6,504 bases of DNA, taken from the NCBI GenBank assembly GCA_007120675.1, contig SKNE01000239.1, forward strand, positions 1 through 6,504, in the 5' to 3' direction. Shown here one piece after another: positions 1 to 5,751 of this stretch. The stretch is from Bacteroidales bacterium (GTDB taxonomy: Bacteria; Bacteroidota; Bacteroidia; Bacteroidales; UBA7960). Position numbers and translations under genes: made by a program. Below the pieces are notes generated by a model. It ran no database searches, was not told the origin of the DNA, and worked only from the letters and a program-made list of their open reading frames with translations. The stretch's first letter is position 1. Each line of letters opens with the position of its first letter.

Positions 1-1
1 T

Positions 2-193
2 GCCCTGCTGGCAGGCACCCTTTACGCCGGCCAGCGCCAAATTCCCGAGCTGGCCTCTTTTTACGAGACCGACATGCTCCTGGTCCTTTTTGCCGGTGTG
101 TTCTTGCTGGGGGTGGTCATCAGCTGGATCTCCACCTTCTTTGCCGTGCGTAAATACCTGAAAATTAAAACCGACTTCCTATATTATTATTGA
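2..193 (+). CDS. ftsX: FtsX-like cell-division permease, C-terminal end only
   Basis: This is the last 63 codons of a gene that begins before the window. The fragment has a short polar stretch, then a hydrophobic segment at visible residues 25-49 (MLLVLFAGVFLLGVVISWIS and onward). It ends with a basic cytoplasmic tail (VRKYLKIKTDFLYYY). The closing pattern GVVISWISTFFAVRKYL matches the end of Bacteroidota FtsX proteins as I know them. FtsX is the permease half of the FtsEX ABC complex, which acts at the division site in the inner membrane and in studied bacteria controls peptidoglycan hydrolases. That role is family knowledge; only the last transmembrane helix and tail are visible. A general MacB/FtsX-type permease cannot be fully excluded, but the DUF3098-uppP context supports FtsX. 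The TGA stop shares its A with the next ATG (TGATG), which suggests translational coupling. Confidence 0.8.
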   Translation, partial: ALLAGTLYAGQRQIPELASFYETDMLLVLFAGVFLLGVVISWISTFFAVRKYLKIKTDFLYYY

Positions 194-477
194 TGATGAA
201 AAAACAAGGCAGTGTGCTGCTCTTCGACCGGCACAAATACATGTGGCTGATCATCGGCTTGTTGATCACCGCCATTGGCTTTCTCCTGATGATCGGTGGA
301 GGCAGTGACGACCCGGAAGTGTTCAGCGATGCCATATTCAGCTTCCGCCGGCTCACCCTGGCGCCCTTGCTGGTATTGGCTGGTTACGCTGTACAGATCT
401 ACGCCATCATGAAGAAATCGCGTCACGCCAGGCAGGCACCGGACGAAAAAAAGGGCACCAAAGCCACAAAACAATAA
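193..477 (+). CDS. DUF3098 family small membrane protein
   Basis: This 94-residue protein has two predicted membrane helices, at about residues 16-34 (YMWLIIGLLITAIGFLLMI) and 56-73. Between them is the hallmark DUF3098 stretch: GGGSDDPEVF, then an IFSFRRLTLAP segment. The C-terminus is short, hydrophilic and lysine-rich. Function is unknown for the family, which is largely confined to Bacteroidota and typically sits between ftsX and uppP. The start is ATG at 193, overlapping the ftsX stop by one base; a second ATG follows at 196 and an in-frame TTG lies at 190, so the exact start is uncertain by one codon. No Shine-Dalgarno sequence is visible, so re-initiation after ftsX is the likely mode of translation. 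A role linked to FtsX or to lipid-carrier recycling is inferred from position only. Confidence 0.88.
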   Translation: MMKKQGSVLLFDRHKYMWLIIGLLITAIGFLLMIGGGSDDPEVFSDAIFSFRRLTLAPLLVLAGYAVQIYAIMKKSRHARQAPDEKKGTKATKQ

Positions 478-489
478 AACACCATCCCC

Positions 490-1284
490 ATGAGCTGGAT
501 TGAAGCGCTTATTCTCGGCCTCTTGCAGGGCCTGACCGAGTTTTTGCCCGTGAGCAGCAGCGGACACCTGGAGCTGGGTGGTGCCCTGTTCGGACTGGAG
601 GACCCCCACGACTTCTTTACCTTCAACATCATCGTGCACGGCGCCACCTTCATGAGTGTGGTGGTGGTGTTCCGGAACGACATCCTGTCGCTCATCACCA
701 ACTTTTTCCGCTTCCGCTGGAATGCCGAGATGAAATTCACCCTCCTGCTGCTGGCCTCGGCCATCCCCACCGCCATCGTGGGCCTGCTGTTTGAGGAGCA
801 GATAGAGCACATTTTTGAAGGCAGGGTGGCCTTCGTGGGGATGATGCTGCTGGTCACCGCCACCCTTTTGCTGATCACCCGCTTTGTGCCCAAAAACAAC
901 AAAGAGGTCACCCTGAAAAGCGCCCTGGTGATCGGCCTGGCCCAAACCCTGGCCATCCTGCCCGGGATCAGCCGAAGCGGGGCAACCATCAGCACGGCCC
1001 TCTTCTTTGGCATCGAAAGGAGCCAGGCCATCCGCTTCTCCTTCCTCATGGTGCTGATACCCATCTTCGGAGCCAATTTCCTGAAGGTGCTGAGCATTTC
1101 TGAACAGGCCAGCACCGGTGCCATGGACACCACCCCGATGATCATCGGGGCGATCGCCGCTTTCCTGGCAGGCGTGGTTGCCTGCCGCTGGATGCTGAAC
1201 ATCGTCAGGCGGGGCAAGATCGAATATTTCTCCATATACTGCCTGATCGTCGGGATCACCGCCATCATCGCCGGGAGCATATAA
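490..1284 (+). CDS. uppP: Undecaprenyl-diphosphatase UppP (BacA family)
   Basis: The enzyme removes a phosphate from undecaprenyl diphosphate, regenerating the lipid carrier used for peptidoglycan and other surface glycans; loss of activity is associated with bacitracin sensitivity. The 264-residue length is normal for the family. Both signature regions are present. The first is QGLTEFLPVSSSGH at residues 13-26, in which Q13 and E17 form the (E/Q)xxxE motif and S23 and H26 match E. coli S27 and H30. The second is PGISRSGAT at 158-166, in which R162 corresponds to the essential E. coli R174. The rest is mostly hydrophobic, consistent with an integral inner-membrane protein. The ATG lies 12 bases after the DUF3098 stop with no clear Shine-Dalgarno, consistent with one operon. 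The TAA stop overlaps the ATG of a micro-ORF (TAATG). Confidence 0.97.
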   Translation: MSWIEALILGLLQGLTEFLPVSSSGHLELGGALFGLEDPHDFFTFNIIVHGATFMSVVVVFRNDILSLITNFFRFRWNAEMKFTLLLLASAIPTAIVGLLFEEQIEHIFEGRVAFVGMMLLVTATLLLITRFVPKNNKEVTLKSALVIGLAQTLAILPGISRSGATISTALFFGIERSQAIRFSFLMVLIPIFGANFLKVLSISEQASTGAMDTTPMIIGAIAAFLAGVVACRWMLNIVRRGKIEYFSIYCLIVGITAIIAGSI

Positions 1285-1352
1285 TGACCGCCCCCCGCAA
1301 ATACCAGTTCAAACGGGAACGGGCCACCGGATGCCCTTCTGCCACGCCATAG
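1284..1352 (+). other. Possible 22-codon micro-ORF coupled to the uppP stop
   Basis: An ATG sharing the last A of the uppP TAA opens a 22-codon frame (MTAPRKYQFKRERATGCPSA, then TP and a TAG stop). It fills nearly all of the 78-base gap before truB and ends 10 bases upstream of the truB ATG. The encoded peptide is basic and resembles nothing I recognise. It could be a coupled leader that hands ribosomes on to truB, a relic of an older N-terminus, or chance. There is no coding evidence beyond the overlap. Confidence 0.25.
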
Positions 1353-1362
1353 CTGACAAGGA

Positions 1363-2127
1363 ATGACGGACACAGACCAATTGCGCGAATCTTACCTGAA
1401 CGGTCGCATCCTGCTGGTGGACAAGCCCTACCGGTGGACCTCCTTCGATGCGGTAAACAAAATCAAGTCCATCTTGCGCTACCGGCTGAAAATAAAAAAG
1501 ATAAGGATAGGTCACGCGGGCACCCTGGATCCCCTGGCCACGGGACTGCTCATCATTTGCACAGGCAGGTCCACCAAGCTGATGGAACGGTTTCGCGAGC
1601 TGGATAAAAGCTATACCGGCACTTTTGTCCTCGGCCAGACGAGTCCGTCTTACGACCTGGAAACAACCCCGTCGGAAAAAAGACCTGTGGACCACCTGCC
1701 AGCCGACAGGCTGACAGCCTGCGCCGAAAAGCTGAGCGGACCCCAGATGCAGATGCCTCCCCAGTATTCAGCCAAGAAGGTTGGCGGTGAACGGGCCTAC
1801 AACCAGGCCCGGCAGGGAATGACCAGTGAGCTGAAGCCCACACCGGTCCACATCACCAAATTCCAGCTTACATCAATCAGCCTGCCCACGGTGGACTTTC
1901 ACGTGCAGTGCAGCAAAGGCACCTACATCCGCGCACTGGCAAGGGATTACGGGGAGTGCCTGGGTACGGGGGCCTTCCTGTCCAGCCTGCGCCGCACGGA
2001 AATCAGACCTTTTCACGTGGACAACGCCCTGGCCATGGAGGAGATCCAGGAGTACCTGCTGACACAACTTGACGGGAAAGCGGACATCCACCCCGGGGAT
2101 GAAACGGCTTCCGGGACAATGTCCTGA
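1363..2127 (+). CDS. truB: tRNA pseudouridine(55) synthase TruB
   Basis: TruB isomerises U55 of the tRNA T-loop to pseudouridine in the cytoplasm. The protein is 254 residues. The catalytic signature GHAGTLDPLATGLLI spans residues 50-64, with nucleophile D56. The N-terminal KPYRWTSFDAVNKIK segment (21-35), DKSYTGTFVLG (81-91), PPQYSAKKVGGERAY (132-146) and CSKGTYIRALARDYGECLG (183-201, with conserved R190) are all typical of the family. It is shorter than the 314-residue E. coli enzyme, with no room for a full C-terminal PUA domain, as expected for this phylum. The last 20 or so residues are hydrophilic and look unconserved. The ATG at 1363 is the best start because family similarity begins about 13 codons in; AAGGA directly abuts it, too close to be a normal Shine-Dalgarno. 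The gene probably belongs to the uppP transcript. Confidence 0.97.
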   Translation: MTDTDQLRESYLNGRILLVDKPYRWTSFDAVNKIKSILRYRLKIKKIRIGHAGTLDPLATGLLIICTGRSTKLMERFRELDKSYTGTFVLGQTSPSYDLETTPSEKRPVDHLPADRLTACAEKLSGPQMQMPPQYSAKKVGGERAYNQARQGMTSELKPTPVHITKFQLTSISLPTVDFHVQCSKGTYIRALARDYGECLGTGAFLSSLRRTEIRPFHVDNALAMEEIQEYLLTQLDGKADIHPGDETASGTMS

Positions 2128-2183
2128 GCGGTGGAAGCGACACTTCTGTAAACCGGTTTTTTTGCCAAATAAGCATAAAGCTA

Positions 2184-2215
2184 TTGACAAAGGGGGGGTC
2201 TGTGTATTATCTTTG
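2184..2215 (+). promoter_or_regulatory. Bacteroidota-type promoter for queA
   Basis: A perfect -7 element TATCTTTG (2208-2215, consensus TAnnTTTG, followed by C) is preceded after 21 bases by TTG at 2184-2186. The spacing fits the 19-21 bases known for the Bacteroidota housekeeping sigma factor. Transcription should begin near 2219, giving a leader of about 50 bases before the queA ATG. A run of seven G (2192-2198) sits inside the spacer. The site separates queA and ispD from the ftsX-truB group, although read-through from upstream remains possible because no terminator is seen after truB. Confidence 0.6.
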
Positions 2216-2226
2216 CAAGCCCTTCC

Positions 2227-2237
2227 GGGGATGCCCC
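2227..2237 (+). repeat. Small hairpin in the queA leader
   Basis: GGGG-ATG-CCCC can form a four-pair stem with a three-base loop, followed by an AT-rich stretch (ATATTTTTCT). It lies in the predicted queA 5' leader. The stem is too short to call a terminator; it may only influence leader folding. Confidence 0.25.
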
Positions 2238-2270
2238 ATATTTTTCTATCGACCCATATAAAGCTGCGCC

Positions 2271-3326
2271 ATGAAGCTCTCACAGTTTAAGTTTAACCTG
2301 CCCGTCGACCTGGTGGCCGAAAGGCCTTCTCCCAACAGGGACGAATCCAGGCTGATGGTGCTTCACAAGAAATCGGGCAAGATCGAACACAAGGTGTTCA
2401 AAGACCTTCTCTCCTATTTTGATGACGGAGACGTGATGGTGGTCAACAACACCAAGGTGTTTCCTGCCCGCCTTTATGGCACCAAGGAGAAGACAGGTGC
2501 CCGCATTGAGGTGTTCCTTCTCCGGGAGCTGAACCGGGAGGCGCGCTTGTGGGACGTGCTGGTGGATCCGGCCCGCAAGATCAGGATAGGCAACAAGCTC
2601 TATTTTGGTGAAGACGACAACCTGGTGGCCGAGGTGATTGATAACACCACCTCCAGGGGGCGAACGCTGCGCTTCTTGTTTGACGGCACCTACGATGAGT
2701 TCAAAAAGACCATCGAGTCGCTGGGCGAGACCCCCCTGCCCAAGCTGATCAACCGGCCGGTCGACAAAGAGGATAAAGACCGCTACCAAACTGTTTTTGC
2801 CAAGCGCGAAGGGGCCGTGGCAGCCCCCACTGCGGGTATGCATTTCAGTCGCGAGCTGATTAAGCGGCTGGAAATCAAAGGGGTTGATTTTACCGAAATC
2901 ACCCTGCACGCCGGACTGGGCAATTTCCGTAATGTGGATGTGGAGGACCTGAGCAAGCACAAGATGGACAGCGAAGAGTTCATCATCGAGGAAAAGACCG
3001 CGCAGATGGTGAACAAAGCCAAGGAAAATGGCAAGCAGGTCTGTGCCATCGGTACCACCGTGATGCGTGCCATGGAGTCCTCGGTATCCATCACCGGCCA
3101 GCTCAAGCCTTACGAGGGCTGGACGAACAAATTCATCTACCCCCCCTTTGAGTTCAACGTGGCCACCAGCATGGTATCCAACTTCCACCTGCCACAGTCG
3201 ACCCTGATGATGATGGTGGCGGCCTATGCGGGCTTCGACCTGCTGATGAAAGCCTATAAGGTGGCCGTGAAGGAAAAGTACCGCTTCTTCACCTACGGTG
3301 ATGCCATGCTGATCCTCGACAAATAA
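2271..3326 (+). CDS. queA: S-adenosylmethionine:tRNA ribosyltransferase-isomerase QueA
   Basis: QueA transfers and isomerises the ribose of S-adenosylmethionine onto preQ1 at tRNA position 34, forming epoxyqueuosine on the way to queuosine. The 351-residue length matches the family. Conserved blocks appear in order: LPVDLVAERPSPNRDESRLM (10-29), VNNTKVFPARL (58-68), RYQTVFA (171-177), AAPTAGMHF (184-192), LHAGLGNF (212-219), GTTVMRAMES (261-270), NFHLPQSTLMMMVAAYAG (304-321) and the C-terminal YRFFTYGDAMLIL (337-349). No truncation or frameshift is seen. The ATG at 2271 is directly followed by the usual family N-terminus (MKLSQFKFNLP). There is no Shine-Dalgarno; the leader before the ATG is moderately AT-rich, as is common in this phylum. 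The gene has its own likely promoter just upstream. Its TAA stop forms the first bases of a 22-base tandem repeat array leading to ispD. Confidence 0.98.
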   Translation: MKLSQFKFNLPVDLVAERPSPNRDESRLMVLHKKSGKIEHKVFKDLLSYFDDGDVMVVNNTKVFPARLYGTKEKTGARIEVFLLRELNREARLWDVLVDPARKIRIGNKLYFGEDDNLVAEVIDNTTSRGRTLRFLFDGTYDEFKKTIESLGETPLPKLINRPVDKEDKDRYQTVFAKREGAVAAPTAGMHFSRELIKRLEIKGVDFTEITLHAGLGNFRNVDVEDLSKHKMDSEEFIIEEKTAQMVNKAKENGKQVCAIGTTVMRAMESSVSITGQLKPYEGWTNKFIYPPFEFNVATSMVSNFHLPQSTLMMMVAAYAGFDLLMKAYKVAVKEKYRFFTYGDAMLILDK

Positions 3327-3411
3327 GGGGCTGATCACCGAACAACAAAAAACTGAACACCAGGCGGCAAGGAGCTAGTCCCCGAACAATAAGGAGCTAA
3401 TCCCCGACCAA
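3324..3411 (+). repeat. Four-unit 22-base tandem repeat between queA and ispD
   Basis: Three clear copies lie at 3324-3345, 3368-3389 and 3390-3411. They share a core that starts (T/C)AAGG(A/G)GCT and ends CCGA(A/C)CAA, and pairwise identity is 17-19 of 22. The segment 3346-3367, exactly one period long, matches copy 1 at 11 of 22 positions, with CTGAACACC against CTGATCACC; 10 of its 11 differences are transitions, so it looks like a decayed fourth copy. The first copy begins with the TAA stop of queA. Each unit carries an AAGGAG- or AAGGGG-like sequence resembling a Shine-Dalgarno, but the nearest is 26 bases from the ispD ATG, too far to act directly. Function is unknown. Confidence 0.8.
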
Positions 3412-3413
3412 CC

Positions 3414-3418
3414 AGAGG
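3414..3418 (+). promoter_or_regulatory. Shine-Dalgarno-like AGAGG before ispD
   Basis: AGAGG lies four bases upstream of the ATG at 3423. It is a purine-rich site at slightly short spacing, just beyond the tandem repeat array. It supports 3423 as the ispD start, although Bacteroidota translation depends little on such sites. Confidence 0.35.
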
Positions 3419-3422
3419 CGAC

Positions 3423-4115
3423 ATGGACAAACACGTGCTCATCACAGCCGGCGGCATGGGATTGCGTTTCGGCTCATCCCCCCCCAAGCAGTTTTCACCC
3501 CTCCTGGGCAAACCGCTTTTGGTTCACGCACTGGAAGCCTTTGTGTCGTATGCACGCGACATCCACATCGTGGTTGTCCTGCCCGAAGCATTCCATGATC
3601 ACTGGCAAACAGCCTGCAAGGAGCACAAGGTCCTGATCAAACACCGCCTGGCCCTGGGTGGTCCCACCCGCTTTCACTCGGTGAAAAACGGACTCCGCCA
3701 TATCCCCGGCGGCGCCCTGGTGGCCATCCACGACGGGGCAAGGCCTGTGGTTCCAAAAGAGCTGATCAGCAGGCTCTTTCATTATGCAACGCTGTTTGGG
3801 AACGCCATTCCGGTGGTGCCCGTGGAGGACTCGGTGCGACTGGCCGGGCACGCCATGAGCAAAGCCCTTGACCGGGAAACGCTGCGGCTGGTGCAAACAC
3901 CCCAGTGCTTCAGGTCGTCCCTCATCAAGGAGGCCTACCAGCAGAACTACCATGAGCGGTTCACAGATGATGCCAGCGTGCTGGAGTCGCGGGGAGAACG
4001 CCTGTTCCTGGTGGATGGGGCAAAGGAAAACATCAAGGTCACCACAAAGACCGACCTCCGGGTGGCGGAGGCGCTGCTCCGGAATACAGGAAGCGAAGCC
4101 GGGGGTGCCGTATGA
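3423..4115 (+). CDS. ispD: 2-C-methyl-D-erythritol 4-phosphate cytidylyltransferase IspD
   Basis: IspD couples CTP with methylerythritol phosphate to give CDP-methylerythritol, the third step of the MEP pathway to isoprenoid precursors. The 230 residues form a single nucleotidyltransferase domain of normal length. The CTP-binding loop ITAGGMGLRFG (7-17) and PKQF (21-24) supply R15 and K22. IHDGARPVV (102-110), DRETL...VQTPQ (150-161), TDDASVLES (181-189) and ENIKVTTKTDL (202-212, with K205 matching E. coli K213) complete the active site. It is a stand-alone IspD, not an IspDF fusion, and ispF is not adjacent. The final 10 or so residues (NTGSEAGGAV) look unconserved. A run of eight C (3478-3485) falls in codons 19-21 beside the active-site lysine. 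The gene is 96 bases downstream of queA, probably in the same transcript, and converges with miaB. Confidence 0.97.
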   Translation: MDKHVLITAGGMGLRFGSSPPKQFSPLLGKPLLVHALEAFVSYARDIHIVVVLPEAFHDHWQTACKEHKVLIKHRLALGGPTRFHSVKNGLRHIPGGALVAIHDGARPVVPKELISRLFHYATLFGNAIPVVPVEDSVRLAGHAMSKALDRETLRLVQTPQCFRSSLIKEAYQQNYHERFTDDASVLESRGERLFLVDGAKENIKVTTKTDLRVAEALLRNTGSEAGGAV

Positions 4116-4174
4116 TTCTGCCGGGAGACGCCTTCATAACCAAGCCGGGGGCACACAATAAACCGGCGGTATAA
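4112..4174 (+). other. Possible 20-codon micro-ORF overlapping the ispD stop
   Basis: An ATG overlaps the ispD TGA (ATGA) and opens a 20-codon frame, MILPGDAFITKPGAHNKPAV, ending with TAA inside the loop of the convergent stem-loop. The ATGA arrangement is a classic coupling signal, but the peptide is unrecognised and has no clear coding bias. It may be the leftover start of a gene that once followed ispD, or chance. Confidence 0.22.
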
Positions 4175-4193
4175 TATATAATGTATGCCGGTT
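4161..4193. terminator. Stem-loop between convergent ispD and miaB
   Basis: AACCGGC (4161-4167) pairs perfectly with GCCGGTT (4187-4193) around a 19-base, very AT-rich loop. On the minus strand the stem is followed by TTTATTGTG, a fairly T-rich run, so it could terminate miaB transcripts. On the plus strand the downstream sequence is CAAATGG, so any effect on ispD transcripts would not be classical. The right arm reaches the first base of the reversed miaB stop codon. The loop is long for an intrinsic terminator, hence moderate confidence. Confidence 0.45.
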
Positions 4194-5545
4194 CAAATGG
4201 CCTCACCCTTTAGCGTAGCAGAGGAGCAGCCTGTGATGCGCACCTGCACATAGTCGCCGGACTGGTGGTCACCGGAAGGAAACACCACCACCTTATTGTG
4301 GGAGGACCTGCCCATCATCTGCTTTTCCGATCGCCGTGAGTACCCCTCCACCAGCACCTCCTGCACACTGTGGAGGTCGCGCCGGTTGCTGGCCATGCTC
4401 AAACTTTGCTGCAGCTCAATCACCTCTGTCAGCCGGCGCGACTTCACCCCGTCGGGCACGTCATCTCTGAACTTTTTGGCGGCCAGCGTGCCCGGACGCT
4501 CCGAGTATTTGAACATGTAGGCGTAATCAAATCCCACCTCCTCCATCAGCGAGAGCGTCTCCCGGTGGTCCTCTTCCGTTTCGCCGCAGAAGCCGGTGAT
4601 GATGTCGGTGCTGATGGCGCATCCGGGAAGGATGGCCCTGATGGCGGCGACCCTTTCCAGGTAGTCCTCCCGGCTGTATTTCCTGTTCATCCGCGCCAGC
4701 ACCCGGCTGCTGCCCGATTGGACAGGCAGGTGGATGGCCCGGCAGATATTTTGGTGGGCCGCCATGGTGTGGAGCAGGCGGTCGGGGATGTCCTTGGGAT
4801 GGGAGGTGGCAAAGCGAAGGCGCAGGAGTGGGTCTGTGGCGGCCACCTCTGCCAGCAGGTCGCTGAAGGTGGTCTCTGCCAATGTGTCCGGATCCTTCCA
4901 GCGGTAAGAGTTGACGTTCTGCCCCAGCAGGGTCACCTCACGATAGCCTGCATCCACCAGTTGTTGCACCTCCCCCAGGATGGACAGGGGGTCGCGGCTG
5001 CGTTCCTGTCCCCTCGTAAACGGGACGACACAATAGGCGCAGTAGTTTTCACAGCCGCGCATGATGGAGATAAAGGCGGAGACCCCGTTGCCCCCGTAGC
5101 GCACGGGACTGATGTCCGCATAGGTCTCGTCGGCCGACAACAACACGTTGATGGCGGCCTGGCCCTGCTCGGCATCCAGCATCAGGGAGGGAAGCTGCCG
5201 GTAGGCGTCGGGACCCACCACCATGTCGATGCGCATGCCCAGCTCGGACTCCTCAAGGAGGGCCGTTTTCAGGCGTTCAGCCATGCAGCCAAGCACGCCT
5301 ATGATCATGCCCGGACGTTTTTTGCGAAGGTGTTGCAGCTCCCTCAGGCGGTTCAGCACGCGCTGTTCCGCATGGTCACGGATGGAGCAGGTGTTGAGAA
5401 AGACCACGTCCGCCTCCTCCTGGCGCTCCGTGACCGTGAAGCCGTGATCGGTCATCACCGACGCCACGATCTCGCTGTCAGAGAAGTTCATCTGGCAACC
5501 ATACGTCTCCAGGTACACTCGTTTTTTGCCGCTCAATCCGCTCAT
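4193..5545 (-). CDS. miaB: tRNA-2-methylthio-N6-dimethylallyladenosine synthase MiaB
   Basis: MiaB is a radical-SAM methylthiotransferase that converts i6A37 to ms2i6A37 in tRNAs reading codons that start with U. The 450-residue protein has all three expected domains. The N-terminal UPF0004 domain carries C17 (YGCQMN), C53 (NTCSIRDHAEQ) and C87 (LGCMAE), which hold the auxiliary 4Fe-4S cluster. The radical SAM core has CxxxCxxC at C165, C169 and C172 (RGCENYCAYC), followed by FTRGQERSR, LLGQNVNSY (207-215), HLPVQSGSSRVL (272-283) and ITGFCGETEEDH (316-327). A C-terminal TRAM domain covers about 385-450. NTCSIRDHAEQ and YGCQMN fit MiaB better than the paralogues RimO and MtaB. The ATG at 5545 gives the normal N-terminus (KKRVYLETYGCQMN). 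No miaA is nearby. It is probably monocistronic, running opposite to all other genes in the window. Confidence 0.97.
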   Translation of the reverse strand: MSGLSGKKRVYLETYGCQMNFSDSEIVASVMTDHGFTVTERQEEADVVFLNTCSIRDHAEQRVLNRLRELQHLRKKRPGMIIGVLGCMAERLKTALLEESELGMRIDMVVGPDAYRQLPSLMLDAEQGQAAINVLLSADETYADISPVRYGGNGVSAFISIMRGCENYCAYCVVPFTRGQERSRDPLSILGEVQQLVDAGYREVTLLGQNVNSYRWKDPDTLAETTFSDLLAEVAATDPLLRLRFATSHPKDIPDRLLHTMAAHQNICRAIHLPVQSGSSRVLARMNRKYSREDYLERVAAIRAILPGCAISTDIITGFCGETEEDHRETLSLMEEVGFDYAYMFKYSERPGTLAAKKFRDDVPDGVKSRRLTEVIELQQSLSMASNRRDLHSVQEVLVEGYSRRSEKQMMGRSSHNKVVVFPSGDHQSGDYVQVRITGCSSATLKGEAI

Positions 5546-5595
5546 AAAAAACCACTTTACAGCGCCTTATACCTCTAACCAATCCATACTGAACC

Positions 5596-5610
5596 TGGCC
5601 CCTGCGGCCA
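5596..5610. repeat. Five-base-pair inverted repeat upstream of miaB
   Basis: TGGCC and GGCCA flank the five-base loop CCTGC. On the miaB transcript it would form a small GC hairpin in the leader, about 50 bases before the start codon. Such short perfect repeats can arise by chance in GC-rich DNA. Confidence 0.3.
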
Positions 5611-5634
5611 TTGTCCGCCACACTTCCCGTACGC

Positions 5635-5679
5635 TCCCGGGCGATGCAAAAATACGCAAATAAAACAAGCCGCCCGGGA
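5635..5679. repeat. Perfect 9-base inverted repeat around the miaB -7 element
   Basis: TCCCGGGCG (5635-5643) and CGCCCGGGA (5671-5679) are exact reverse complements separated by 27 mostly A-rich bases. The right arm lies where the miaB -33 element would be, and the left arm covers the expected transcription start, so a dimeric regulator bound here could cover the promoter. A long-looped hairpin is the alternative. It is seen in sequence; the operator role is inference. Confidence 0.5.
5647..5654 (-). promoter_or_regulatory. Bacteroidota -7 element for miaB
   Basis: Read on the minus strand this is TATTTTTG followed by C, a perfect TAnnTTTG match. Transcription would start near 5643, giving a leader of about 95 bases before the miaB ATG. 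No TTTG-like -33 element is found at 19-21 bases; that position is occupied by one arm of the inverted repeat. Confidence 0.5.
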
Positions 5680-5743
5680 CGCCGATCGGTCCGTTAGCAA
5701 AGAACACGCCTCACCGGCGAAAGATCATCCCCAATTATTTTAT

Positions 5744-5751
5744 TACTTTTG
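5744..5751 (+). promoter_or_regulatory. Bacteroidota -7 element for topA
   Basis: TACTTTTG followed by C matches TAnnTTTG and lies within an AT-rich stretch of otherwise GC-rich DNA. Transcription would start near 5755, leaving a very short leader of about 15-20 bases before the topA ATG. No good -33 TTTG is seen at the expected distance. Confidence 0.5.

Noticed and set aside
187..945. Long minus-strand open frame opposite the DUF3098 gene and uppP
   Set aside because: Its translation is rich in H, Q and G in the way typical of an antisense shadow of GC-rich coding DNA, and it lies opposite two well-recognised genes.
2144..2162. Rho-independent terminator after truB
   Set aside because: AAACCGGTTT followed by T is a 10-base self-palindrome with no room for a loop, so it cannot form a usable stem.
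2219..2270. preQ1 riboswitch in the queA leader
   Set aside because: The roughly 50-base leader lacks the preQ1-I pseudoknot arrangement, and only a four-pair hairpin is seen.
2280..3338. 352-codon minus-strand open frame opposite queA
   Set aside because: It is a shadow of the complete QueA frame, with the same H, G and V bias as other antisense frames here.
3324..3411. CRISPR array
   Set aside because: The units are head-to-tail with no unique spacers, imperfect, and no cas genes are nearby.
4370..5578. 402-codon plus-strand open frame opposite miaB
   Set aside because: It is antisense to a MiaB frame with all six cysteines and every family motif. The product is low-complexity in H, Q, V and G and matches no family I know.
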